Assembly: GCA_964035575.1 (NCBI GenBank)
Contig: OZ037864.1
Coordinates: forward strand, 682,001 to 746,000
Direction: 5' to 3'
Origin: Rhynchopus sp. YZ270_cl-10
Taxonomy: Eukaryota; Euglenozoa; Diplonemea; Diplonemida; Diplonemidae
DNA: 64,000 bases
The notes below the pieces were generated by a model that was not told the DNA's origin, made no database searches, and worked only from the letters and a program-made list of their open reading frames with translations. How positions within the stretch are numbered: the stretch's first letter is position 1; every line of letters starts with the position of its first letter. Of this stretch, positions 54,453-64,000 are shown piece after piece. Position numbers and translations under genes: made by a program.

Positions 54453-57123
54453 CAGTGTTGGCAGAGTACGTGTACGTTGTACTTTTTGTACTTTGTACTT
54501 TTGTACTTTTTGACGTACTTTTTGGCGCCCAAAGCCGTACTTTATGACCCTATATTTTACCCTGGGAATTCGAAGCAAAATCCGCATTTCCCCTCTCTTC
54601 ACCCCAATCACACTCAAAAAAGGTTTTTTGTTATTCAATGGTGTTCCGGAGAGGGCCCATATTGACATGTCCTTGACATGTCCCCGACAGTGGGGGGTGT
54701 CATTTTGTAATTTGCTTAAGAGTGGGTTTTGTTTTTGCCCGGGAAAATCACCCACTAAGGAAGGGGTAGTGCTCAAAACCGCCCGAAGTCTGGAAGTGGC
54801 CGTCTTCTGGGCTATGTAGGCATCATAGGTGGTGCCTACCAGTGGTCTGAGCACACGGAGTTGCGACAACTCGGCCATAGTACCATAGTACCATAGTACC
54901 ATAGTACCATAGTACCATAGTACCATAGTACCATAGTACCATAGTACCATAGTACCATAGTACCATAGTACCATAGTACCATAGTACCATAGTACCATAG
55001 TACCATAGTACCATAGTACCATAGTACCATAGTACCATAGTACCATAGTACCATAGTACCATAGTACCATAGTACCATAGTACCATAGTACCATAGTACC
55101 ATAGTACCATAGTACCATAGTACCATAGTACCATAGTACCATAGTACCATAGTACCATAGTACCATAGTACCATAGTACCATAGTACCATAGTACCATAG
55201 TACCATAGTACCATAGTACCATAGTACCATAGTACCATAGTACCATAGTACCATAGTACCATAGTACCATAGTACCATAGTACCATAGTACCATAGTACC
55301 ATAGTACCATAGTACCATAGTACCATAGTACCATAGTACCATAGTACCATAGTACCATAGTACCATAGTACCATAGTACCATAGTACCATAGTACCATAG
55401 TACCATAGTACCATAGTACCATAGTACCATAGTACCATAGTACCATAGTACCATAGTACCATAGTACCATAGTACCATAGTACCATAGTACCATAGTACC
55501 ATAGTACCATAGTACCATAGTACCATAGTACCATAGTACCATAGTACCATAGTACCATAGTACCATAGTACCATAGTACCATAGTACCATAGTACCATAG
55601 TACCATAGTACCATAGTACCATAGTACCATAGTACCATAGTACCATAGTACCATAGTACCATAGTACCATAGTACCATAGTACCATAGTACCATAGTACC
55701 ATAGTACCATAGTACCATAGTACCATAGTACCATAGTACCATAGTACCATAGTACCATAGTACCATAGTACCATAGTACCATAGTACCATAGTACCATAG
55801 TACCATAGTACCATAGTACCATAGTACCATAGTACCATAGTACCATAGTACCATAGTACCATAGTACCATAGTACCATAGTACCATAGTACCATAGTACC
55901 ATAGTACCATAGTACCATAGTACCATAGTACCATAGTACCATAGTACCATAGTACCATAGTACCATAGTACCATAGTACCATAGTACCATAGTACCATAG
56001 TACCATAGTACCATAGTACCATAGTACCATAGTACCATAGTACCATAGTACCATAGTACCATAGTACCATAGTACCATAGTACCATAGTACCATAGTACC
56101 ATAGTACCATAGTACCATAGTACCATAGTACCATAGTACCATAGTACCATAGTACCATAGTACCATAGTACCATAGTACCATAGTACCATAGTACCATAG
56201 TACCATAGTACCATAGTACCATAGTACCATAGTACCATAGTACCATAGTACCATAGTACCATAGTACCATAGTACCATAGTACCATAGTACCATAGTACC
56301 ATAGTACCATAGTACCATAGTACCATAGTACCATAGTACCATAGTACCATAGTACCATAGTACCATAGTACCATAGTACCATAGTACCATAGTACCATAG
56401 TACCATAGTACCATAGTACCATAGTACCATAGTACCATAGTACCATAGTACCATAGTACCATAGTACCATAGTACCATAGTACCATAGTACCATAGTACC
56501 ATAGTACCATAGTACCATAGTACCATAGTACCATAGTACCATAGTACCATAGTACCATAGTACCATAGTACCATAGTACCATAGTACCATAGTACCATAG
56601 TACCATAGTACCATAGTACCATAGTACCATAGTACCATAGTACCATAGTACCATAGTACCATAGTACCATAGTACCATAGTACCATAGTACCATAGTACC
56701 ATAGTACCATAGTACCATAGTACCATAGTACCATAGTACCATAGTACCATAGTACCATAGTACCATAGTACCATAGTACCATAGTACCATAGTACCATAG
56801 TACCATAGTACCATAGTACCATAGTACCATAGTACCATAGTACCATAGTACCATAGTACCATAAGGTCGCCCAGAGCCCACCACGCGCACATTCTTGAGA
56901 AGCCGTTTATAGCTCTGTGCACTGAGCATTTTCCGTACTGCCAACACTGCCCCCAAACCTTTTTTTTTTGCCCCCACACTGGTACACCAGCTGCACAAAC
57001 CCGGCCACAAACCCAGATGTACTTTTTGTGTATTTTTTGTACTTTTTACGTACTTTTTGTACTATTGTACTATTGTACTTTTTACGTACTTTTTGAAATT
57101 GGACACGTACTCTGCCAACACTG
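54453..57123. mobile_element. Non-autonomous hAT element (2671 bp) carrying an octamer satellite
   Basis: The terminal inverted repeats start CAGTGTTGGCAGAGTACG and match for 21 bases at both ends. A perfect 8-bp duplication CTTCGCCC flanks them. A CAG terminus plus 8-bp duplication is the hAT signature. Inside each end is a zone of TGTACTTTT/ACGTACTTTTT units (54470-54535 and 57016-57095). The centre is the octamer array at 54878-56863. A partial inner copy of the terminal motif (TACTGCCAACACTGC) lies at 56935-56949. No transposase frame; the long minus-strand frames are only the array. Confidence 0.9.
54878..56863. repeat. Tandem octamer array (CCATAGTA)n, about 248 copies
   Basis: About 1985 bp of one 8-base unit with no variant that I can see. 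On the minus strand it is open in all three frames as repeated MVLWYYGT. Lack of divergence implies very recent growth or active homogenisation; assembly length may not equal true length. Confidence 0.98.
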
Positions 57124-57131
57124 CTTCGCCC
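57124..57131. repeat. Right 8-bp target duplication CTTCGCCC
   Basis: Pairs with 54445-54452. Confidence 0.9.
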
Positions 57132-58673
57132 CCACAGCTACAACCTCAGCACACATCTCACCCGCATTCCACTCAATATTCATTGAAGAATGCTTGAGGA
57201 TGCCTCTCGCCCTCCCTCTCTCTCGCCCTCTCCCTCATCCCCGCAACACAAAGGGTCTGTTCAGGAGCATCGAAACAACGACGCTCACAGCACCCCCGCC
57301 CTCCTTCGGGATCTCGGAAGAACCCCTGCTGGTCTAGAACCCCACAATACACCTCGCCACCGCGCCACCTACAGAACCCCGCTCCACCCACCCAACCCCA
57401 CCCAACCCCACCAACCCCACCCCACAGCATTCCCACATCACTCCTACGCTTCGCCCGCATCATACTACTCTTGCCTGCATCAAGACAACACTTCGCCTAT
57501 GCACCCTACCCAACCCACGCACTCCACATCCGCAAGCAAGGTACTCTACCACAACCCACAGGTGTCCATCAAGGCACAGTGGCATGGATAGATACAGGTG
57601 TACCAGGTGTTTTGTACAAATGCACTCTCATGCTCCTGGAACAGCCGCCACCACCCAACGGCCGCACTCACATGACCCTCCCCACCCAAACCCCGCCCCG
57701 CCCAAGTGCTGCATCTCTCCCTCAGAGAAGCCATCATAGGAACCAATTAGCAACGAACAACAAACCTCCAATCCAGAAAGACAGCACACTCCAGTAGACC
57801 CCAGGTGGAAGCGAATGAGCGCTTGTTAAAAAAAAAAAAAAAAATGGGGGGTTGCTGTTGTTTGTTTGTTTTTATACTTGGTTGTGTACATGTGTAAGTG
57901 TTGCACAGAGGTAATGGAAAGAAAAAGAAAAATCAGGAGCACAGAACAGAAAAAACTTGAACACCAGCGAAGGCAAGCGTCAATACTAACATATACGCAA
58001 CAGACCGGAAGGAAGTGTACATAAGAGCTAGACTTGGCTGCTGTGATGGGGAGTTTTAGGGTTCAACACCAAAAACCTGATACCAAACAAAAGACTGAAC
58101 AAGGACACTGCGACATAACCATACCTTCGCTTATTCTCTGCTGCCATGACAAGATGGGAAGACACCGAGAGGGACAATGACCTCCCACGGCGCACCTTCT
58201 GGCATTCGTTGTCCATGATCGCTGCAGGCTCCTCCAACAACATCTCGGGGGAGATCTCGGTATTTCCCTAAAGAAGTGGTGTGGTGTGACTGAGAACCGC
58301 TTCAAGGTAACAACCATCCACCAGGGTGGCTAGTATCGGGCAAAGTATTTACTCGGTCACAAAAAGCACAAAACAAAAAATAACAGTGTTTTCGTTCAAT
58401 GCAGCCAAATAGGGGTAAAAATATATTGCTGGAATTGACCCCACCACATAACCGACGGATTCCGGAAATGCAAGTGGCGGTGTTTTCGGGCCCAAACAAA
58501 AAAAAAAAAAAACCCCCCTTTTTCCTGCAAAAAGGATCGCTAAAAAAATCTCATATTTAGCCGAATGATCTAAACACACCCTGAAAATTATTAACTTGAG
58601 GATCCCCCCTTTTCTCTAGCCTCCGTCATTTTCATATTTTCATTATGGTGCATATCCGGGGGGCGGGGTATGA
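57132..58673. other. Intergenic, C-rich then AT-rich, no gene recognised
   Basis: 57190-57790 is C/A-rich on the plus strand with small frames that match nothing I know. 57800-58670 is ordinary AT-rich intergenic DNA and the 3' flank of the adenosine kinase gene. Confidence 0.4.
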
Positions 58674-59954
58674 TTACACCTTTTTAAGACATACTTCCGG
58701 AAGAGTACAGCCACTTCGCTTCAACATTTCCTTGGCAGCACGGTGGCCACAGCTGACGCATTCGTTGAGGGACGAGCCTGCGGAGAGGTGTGCGAGGAAG
58801 CCACCTACAAAGGCGTCGCCTGAGCCGTTGGTGTCGACGATCTCTTCGTCTTGGATGTCGGGTGGGTTGTACAGGTGCACCTGCCCACGGCAGGCCATGA
58901 TTGTGGCGCGTGCGCCTTGGGTAAGCACTACGCATCTGTTGCGCAGCGGGTCTGCCAAGGGCTCTTCGGACAGACGCAGCGCCACTGCAGTCACATCACA
59001 GTCGCTTGCGTTCCCTCCACACTCTGTCAAGAGCTGCGACGCACGCCTGCGGTCCAACGTCCACCCCATCACCTCGCCATACGAGATCGCCTCTTCACCA
59101 TTCCCAAAGAGATAATGTGTAAAGGGCAACACCCGCATCCAATGTGTCTTGTGCAGGCCCGGTACAAAGCAGGCCGATATGTTCAGCGCAAAGATCTTCC
59201 TCTCCGTCATAGCGTGGTGTGCAAGCTTGAAGATGCTCTGTGGGGAGGCGTTGAACACAAAGCCCTCGCAGTAGAAGATGTCTGCCTTGAGGATGGCGGC
59301 ACGCACCTCGCCGTTGCTCTCGAGGATGGTGTCCGAGAAGTGGCAGCTTGCGCCGAGGTTTGCGATGAGACTGCGTTCATGCTTCGCAATCAACACTGCA
59401 CAGGTCCCTGTATTCAGTGTAGGGTGCAGAAGGAGGGGGAAAAACAGTCCATCCCTTTGGGCCTCTCCACGCAGGGCTTCGCCATACGCATCGTCACCCA
59501 CTGTACCAAGGTAGGTGGTGGCGCGTGGTGTCTTTGTGAGCCACTGCACGACACGCAATGTGTTCAGGCAGGATCCCCCAGGGACCTTGGTCGCTTCGCG
59601 ACAGTCTCTGAGAAACTGGAAGACGCCTTCGTGTTCAGGTTGGTAGATGCACGCACCGTTGGGTTGGATGTTGTGTTCTTCGAAGAAATTGAATGCGACT
59701 GAGGCTGAGACGTCGAGGAGAGGGTTGCCCAGACCCACTATGCGCATGAGACGCTTCCCGTTCCCGACGTTGATTTTGTTTGAAAACCCTGATGGGCCAA
59801 GTCGTGCGGAAAAACGACGCGCATTTTCAAGCAAGATGTCGCCTACCACAGCGGCATCAGCATCACCAGGCACCTCTATGTCAGTAGGCAGCAGCGGAGA
59901 CACTGCCTCGACGTTCACTGCTTTGTTCGTATTGCTTCCTCGTAAGGGCCACAT
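58674..59954 (-). CDS. ADK: Adenosine kinase (PfkB/ribokinase family)
   Basis: Phosphorylates adenosine to AMP with ATP in purine salvage. The 426-residue protein has GLGNPLLDVSASV near residues 73-85 and VPGGSCLNTLRVVQWL. TGTCAVLIAKHERSLIANLGAS is the substrate-side block, followed by YCEGFVFNASPQSIFKLAHHA and LFGNGEEA. The catalytic DTNGSGDAFVGGF is at 374-386 with base D380. The match to eukaryotic ADK runs end to end (RSGCTLPE near the C-terminus). A leading stretch of about 68 residues before the canonical start is extra. It could be a targeting or regulatory extension, or the true start could be the Met just before RIVGLGNP. A pyrimidine-rich leader (CCCTCTCCCCTCTCCC, then TATTAG) precedes ATG 59954, supporting the long form. 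Confidence 0.93.
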   Translation of the reverse strand: MWPLRGSNTNKAVNVEAVSPLLPTDIEVPGDADAAVVGDILLENARRFSARLGPSGFSNKINVGNGKRLMRIVGLGNPLLDVSASVAFNFFEEHNIQPNGACIYQPEHEGVFQFLRDCREATKVPGGSCLNTLRVVQWLTKTPRATTYLGTVGDDAYGEALRGEAQRDGLFFPLLLHPTLNTGTCAVLIAKHERSLIANLGASCHFSDTILESNGEVRAAILKADIFYCEGFVFNASPQSIFKLAHHAMTERKIFALNISACFVPGLHKTHWMRVLPFTHYLFGNGEEAISYGEVMGWTLDRRRASQLLTECGGNASDCDVTAVALRLSEEPLADPLRNRCVVLTQGARATIMACRGQVHLYNPPDIQDEEIVDTNGSGDAFVGGFLAHLSAGSSLNECVSCGHRAAKEMLKRSGCTLPEVCLKKV

Positions 59955-60271
59955 TTAGCTTGTTTTGAAGGCCTAATATAGGTTGGTGTAGGATTGGGAG
60001 AGGGGAGAGGGAGGGGAAGAATAAAGGTGAGGGGGGAGAATAAAGGTGGGGAGGTCCGGTAAGATAAAAAGCCTTCCCAAACCTATCTCGCTTGGGCCTA
60101 GCTAGCCTGGGTATACAATGATCCCCGTTCGTTACCTGATGAGTGGAGGTGGAAGTAGTGGTATCCACGAAATGAGAGATAGGTGAAGGGTTGCGTGGAG
60201 CTCGCACGGAAAAAAAGGCGAGGTGGCTATCATCAATTAATCAAAATTAATCAAAAAGAAGAGAAAAAAAT

Positions 60272-60303
60272 GTAAGATGACTGTGCTTCTCGTGCACATC
60301 TTA
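60272..60303. repeat. Dispersed hairpin repeat, family A
   Basis: TAAGATGACTGTGCTTCTCG followed by TGCACATCTTA; AAGATG/CATCTT arms are visible. Confidence 0.55.
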
Positions 60304-60387
60304 TAAAGATGATTCGATCTTGTTCATGTTCATAATAAATTATGGATTTGCGTACTCCAATTTACCAAAGAATCAGTTCACGTATGT

Positions 60388-60462
60388 GGTGCTCCTGACG
60401 ACCCCTTATTGGGTACGTTCGTAGTTGTCGCGTACTTCGTTTTTTTGGATTTCTGGGGCACC
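60388..60462. mobile_element. Mini-MITE (75 bp), copy 2
   Basis: GGTGCTCCTGACGACCCC at the left, TTTCTGGGGCACC at the right. Inverted ends GGTGC(T/C)CC. Same left 18 bases as the copy at 24020. Confidence 0.55.
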
Positions 60463-60645
60463 AGAAATACCTGAGTATGAGATTATTTAAGTAATCGACG
60501 GAATGTGTAGTACGGCGAAAGTAAAACTGGGGAAGGTTTTGTTTTTTTTTCTTTCTTTGTTTGTTTCGTGGTCCCTTCCAAACGACACCCAGAAAAGGGG
60601 ATAAAAAATGGTAAGTGGTAGAGGAAAAAAAAAAAGGGAAAGGTT

Positions 60646-60683
60646 TATAAGATGATACTAAGCCTCTCGTACTTAGTCACCTT
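60646..60683. repeat. Dispersed hairpin repeat, family A
   Basis: TATAAGATGATACTAAGCC followed by TCTCGTACTTAGTCACCTT; ACTAAG pairs with CTTAGT and AAG with CTT. The clearest copy of the family. Confidence 0.6.
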
Positions 60684-61095
60684 GATCACATTCAAAAAAT
60701 GTTGCCTTTGTTTATACTTTTTATCTACAGCCGACCCCCCACTACGCAACAAAGCTGCTCAAATACGTTTGAGAATAGGGTATTAGGCGTTTTTTGGAAG
60801 GAAAGAAGATACCAGAACCAAAACAAAAAAGAAAAAGGTCATAACAGAAAGAAACGTGGCGGGTTGTGGTAGAGGGGGCTGAGGGGAAGATATATAGTGG
60901 TTCCTCAATTGTTGTTGCTTTTTTTGTTGTTGTTGCGTCGACAATCGCCTAAGCACTCAGGGGAAACATTCTTTTTTATATTTTGCTTTTTTTTGAGCAT
61001 CCTTTTGTGTTCGCAGAATAGACAAAAAAATCTGGGCTTTGCGTCTCAAAGCCCAGGACTCAAAGAGACGGGTTCTGTGTAAACTGTGGTTGTTG

Positions 61096-61150
61096 ATGCA
61101 GGCACCTCCGACTGACCCACGTACGATGCCAGCCATCCGGATGAAAACAC
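61096..61150 (-). repeat. Dispersed repeat shared with 9748-9800
   Basis: Contains ACCCACGTACGATGCCAG and CATCCGGATGAAAAC, as at 9748-9800. Confidence 0.55.
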
Positions 61151-61533
61151 AATGATGTAAAACATGAGGTTGCCGCTTTTTGCTTGCATCAACACACGAC
61201 ACATCATTACCAAAGAGGCAGGTTTTGTACATCAAAATAGTTCCTTCTTTTGAAAGGCGAAAGGATACTTACAGACGACACACCCCATCATTTGTAACGT
61301 AGAAATGACGGCAGAAAATGGGGAATAATTAATCGACGAAATGTGTAGCACCGCGCAAACTAAAACTAGGGTGAGATATTGACAAAAAAAAATGCCTCAT
61401 CGGAGCAAATTCCTGAACAAAAAATCCACATAAAAAATCCACATACACTTTGGCATATATTTGCGTTCCGCTTTGATGTCCCTCTCTAATTTACACATCC
61501 GACAGTGGAAAGAAGGGCGCTTCTCTCTCTCTC

Positions 61534-61565
<32 letters not shown>

Positions 61566-61961
61566 AACGTTGGAATGGTTGTGGAACCTCCTCTGTCATA
61601 TGCATGACTTACTAACTACCTTGCTACTATACTTTCTAGTTAAACTGCACTCAATCATCGCAAACCCCTCCCCCTTGAACGTGTCCACCAACCCCCTAAG
61701 GCTAGTGTGTGACAACCCCATGCAACAAGCTGGGTCGACACTGTGATAGCCAGCATTGCCCAAGCGTGCCAGAGCAAAGGCGAACAGACATGCCCCGGCC
61801 AGACCTGGGCAATAAAATGGTAGTTGCTAATCCAGGCACTTCAACAAGTGCGCTCAAGATGCAAGTACGACCCTAATGAAATCATATACAGAAGCAGACA
61901 ACGAAGCCCCTTCGTATGACAAGACCACAGACACAAAATACACGCTTTTCCTGTCAGTCCA

Positions 61962-62981
61962 CTACTGGTTCACAGCAGGGTTGAAAAATGGATGCAAATT
62001 AATCGAACCTGACTTAATGCACGCATATACGCCGTACGTTTGAAAGAGAATCCAGGCCACAATCAAGAAGTTGAACAAATAACAAAAGTAGCAACCTGTG
62101 CTGACCACAAGGAAGCCTGTGTACCCCACAATGCCAGTGCAAATCACACAGCAGACAGTGATCGCCACCCATGCCGTGGTGACTGGGGAGCAGCAGTTTG
62201 TGAGCAAGATCACCAAAATCCTGCCTCCATCGAGCGGGTAGGCGGGGAGGAAGAGGTTGAAGACACAGAGGACGACTTGCAGCCATTGGCACTTCACACA
62301 GAAGTTCACGAAGAAGTTGTCCTTATAGAACTCCTCGTCAGTGTCGCCTTTGTCACTCAGCACACGGAAAGAGTCCAACGCTGTCAACCCTACGAAGAGG
62401 AGGAAGAGGGGGATGTGCGTCACCGGGCCTGCAATGATGATCAAGAAGTCCTTTTTGCGGGAGTCGGAGAAGCCCATATAGGCCAGGCCACCTAGGGGCC
62501 AGAGCAGGATTTTGTAGACAGGTGTTTTGGTGAGGATGGCTCCTGTGCAGTGGCCTAGCTCGTGGATGAGGACGGTGAGGGGGAGCACGATACAGTAGAC
62601 GAGGAACGTCATGAGGACGGCTTGCCCGGCGACGTTGGTGTTCATATAGCGTGTCAGCGTGGAGGCGATGTAGAAGGCTCCCAGCAAGGGCAGCAGGTAG
62701 TGCACGTAGAGGGGGATGCCGAAGCACAGCTTCCCCACTTTGCACGCACCCTTCTCCCCAAGGGTGCCCGATGCCCGACCAATGTCGTTCTGCCGCTGTT
62801 GCTGCTGCTGTTGCTGTTGCTGCTGCGCGTTGTTATAGTGATAAGTACACTGCGCACACCCCACCCCACTGCACGTCGCACACACAACTGCGCCCACAAC
62901 AGGCTGCATCTGCTGCGATTGGTACGGTACCTGAGACATATTGCCTGTGTTGTCTTCGTTCTGTGAGAGGGTTGATGACAT
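61962..62981 (-). CDS. S2P-like M50 zinc metalloprotease, multi-pass membrane protein
   Basis: Intramembrane-type peptidase. HELGH (140-144) sits in a membrane segment. The third ligand region NLFLPAYPLDGGRIL (242-256, D251) is the M50 NxxPxxPLDGG motif. The order of helices and WPLGGLAYMGF between them fit the S2P/Rip/SpoIVFB group. The N-terminus carries a CATCSGVGCAQC cluster (34-45) that could bind zinc, then a polyglutamine run (about ten Gln). The total of 339 residues is typical. Location in an endomembrane is likely, but the substrate is unknown. Active-site residues are intact. Confidence 0.85.
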   Translation of the reverse strand: MSSTLSQNEDNTGNMSQVPYQSQQMQPVVGAVVCATCSGVGCAQCTYHYNNAQQQQQQQQQQRQNDIGRASGTLGEKGACKVGKLCFGIPLYVHYLLPLLGAFYIASTLTRYMNTNVAGQAVLMTFLVYCIVLPLTVLIHELGHCTGAILTKTPVYKILLWPLGGLAYMGFSDSRKKDFLIIIAGPVTHIPLFLLFVGLTALDSFRVLSDKGDTDEEFYKDNFFVNFCVKCQWLQVVLCVFNLFLPAYPLDGGRILVILLTNCCSPVTTAWVAITVCCVICTGIVGYTGFLVVSTGCYFCYLFNFLIVAWILFQTYGVYACIKSGSINLHPFFNPAVNQ

Positions 62982-63134
62982 AACCTAATAAAGAAAACCG
63001 CGAAAAATAGGCAAAGTATTCAAAATGGGTCTTTTTGTGAGAACTGCGAATTGCAGGGAGGGGGGGATCAATGCGTAGAAAATACTGCCAAAAAATGCAC
63101 ATTTACTAAAAGTGTGCCCAAACGTTGCTGAAGT

Positions 63135-63494
63135 CTACTTCTCGCGTGTATCTTCCAAGAAGATGATGTGGAAGCCCTTGCTCCCCTGGAAGACGTCGCT
63201 GATGGTGCCCTTCCGCATGGAGAAGGCTTTGCGTTCAAAGGCATCCTCAAGCTTCCCTTTCCCAAACCACCCCAGCACACCCAGCTTCTTGCCGCTGGGG
63301 CAGTCGCTTACCTTCTGCGCGCACCCTCCAAACACGTCCAGCGGCACGTCCTCACCTTTGCTGATGTGGTTGTCATTAAAAACCTGGTACAGATCCCGGA
63401 TTTTCTTCTCATCCTTGCACAAGATATGACGCACCTTGACCTCAACCTCCTTCTTAGGTTTCTTTGGCTTTGGTGCTGGCTTCTTAGCAGGCAT
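63135..63494 (-). CDS. PIN4: PIN4/Par14-like parvulin peptidyl-prolyl isomerase
   Basis: Small 119-residue isomerase with a Lys/Pro/Ala-rich start (MPAKKPAPKPKKPKKE), as in Par14, which binds DNA and pre-ribosomes. The rotamase domain starts VKVRHILCKDEKKIRDLY. It has SDCPSGKKLGVLGWFGKGKLEDAFERKAF in place of the family SxD..GG.LGW...G.m...F..aaF, and ends GSKGFHIIFLED, the parvulin GYHII end. No WW domain, so not Pin1. The region between the first helix and SDCPSG is slightly longer than usual. Confidence 0.85.
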   Translation of the reverse strand: MPAKKPAPKPKKPKKEVEVKVRHILCKDEKKIRDLYQVFNDNHISKGEDVPLDVFGGCAQKVSDCPSGKKLGVLGWFGKGKLEDAFERKAFSMRKGTISDVFQGSKGFHIIFLEDTREK

Positions 63495-63565
63495 TTTGTT
63501 GTGTATGTGGGCTAAAAGAGTGATGAGAGAGAAGTGGAGATCCGGGGTAATGTGGTCGACTTATT

Positions 63566-64000
63566 GATGTCAGCCAGGTTAAGTGTGTGTTGTGATCAAT
63601 CAAGAGGCGTGACGCCCACTCAGCGTGGTGCATGGTCAATAATGACGAATTTCATCATGTTGCAAAAGGAATGGCCTACACAGCAAAGACGTGTCTTGGA
63701 ACATTTGAACAGGAGCTCACAACATTAACAAAGCTGCGTCCATGCCTGATGCTCCTGTCGGCATGCAAGGGTTGCAACATCTCGCACTCCTGTGACACAC
63801 AAGCCCACTGCATGAGGGTCTGTGTGTCAAAGGCATGAGATATGACCAAGAAGTGTTCTAAGAAATGTTATCAGCCAGGTTGGTCGGCTAATTGAGTGTG
63901 CGATGTCAGCCAGGTTAAGTGTGTGTTGTGATCAATCAAGAGGCGTGACGCCCACTCAGCGTGGTGCATGGTCAATAATGACGAATTTCATCATGTTGCA
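63566..64000. repeat. Tandem repeat, 336-bp unit (array continues past the window)
   Basis: The sequence from GATGTCAGCCAGGTTAAG at 63566 recurs at 63902 and stays identical to the window end (99 bp). A shorter echo, ATCAGCCAGGTTGG, lies near 63871. One full unit contains a 68-codon plus-strand frame (63632-63838) that I do not recognise. No 5S rRNA or known spliced-leader sequence is evident in the unit. Confidence 0.8.

Larger units (their letters stand above)
59955..61961. other. 2-kb intergenic region with short repeats
   Basis: No gene seen. Holds two family-A hairpins, a mini-MITE copy and the repeat at 61096-61150; a CT/A run lies at 61522-61559. Confidence 0.5.

Noticed and set aside
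54823-57010. Three overlapping minus-strand frames of 718-829 codons made of repeated MVLWYYGT
   Set aside because: The octamer has no stop in any frame on that strand, so long frames are automatic; there is no non-repetitive coding sequence.
63566-63901. 5S rRNA or spliced-leader RNA gene in the 336-bp unit
   Set aside because: I could not find a 5S internal promoter or a leader resembling known euglenozoan ones.

Overview
The window looks like nuclear DNA of a flagellated protist. It carries a ciliary protein gene (CFAP65-like), spliceosomal introns with GT-AG ends (49-203 nt), long homopolymer-rich intergenic DNA and several classes of mobile element. Every host gene I can support lies on the minus strand across the whole 64 kb. 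Most start codons are preceded on that strand by a pyrimidine-rich tract and an AG. One-strand gene order plus this pattern recalls organisms with polycistronic transcription and spliced-leader trans-splicing. A euglenozoan such as a diplonemid is my best guess; a dinoflagellate or perkinsid is the alternative. I saw no spliced-leader RNA gene, so this placement is inference.

Left third (1-21.9 kb): housekeeping genes in the order PPP4R1-like phosphatase-4 regulatory subunit (cut by the window edge), CFAP65-like, HEN1 small-RNA methyltransferase, a LINE 3' fragment, UMPH-1-type 5'-nucleotidase, a possible organellar uS11, an SNM1/Apollo-type nuclease and POP5-like. Two 1.6-kb copies of one undescribed DNA element sit in opposite orientation at 9996-11577 and 16318-17917, each with its own 3-bp target duplication. 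The second copy jumped into the 8-bp target duplication of a 502-bp hAT-type MITE (17925-18426).

Middle (25-54.4 kb): a tandem family of six intact genes for secreted, Cys-rich, mucin-like type I membrane proteins plus one broken copy. Three members are close to identical, and one (47845-50589) is a visible mosaic of its neighbours. The broken copy (32202-32474) ends directly in an ~800-bp array of 7-mer, 5-mer and inverted 5-mer repeats. Degraded hAT and CENP-B/pogo-like DNA transposon pieces lie at 43.8-44.9 kb.

Right part (54.4-64 kb): a 2671-bp non-autonomous hAT element with a perfect 8-bp target duplication, three quarters of which is a (CCATAGTA)n array of about 248 copies. It sits 93 bp upstream of the last surface-protein gene. 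Then come adenosine kinase, an S2P-like M50 protease, a PIN4-like parvulin, and the start of a 336-bp tandem repeat that runs off the window.

The strongest novelty candidates are the surface-protein family with its gene-conversion mosaic, the hAT element that carries a satellite, the nested-transposon fossil that fixes two target-duplication lengths, and several families of short dispersed hairpins in intergenic DNA.
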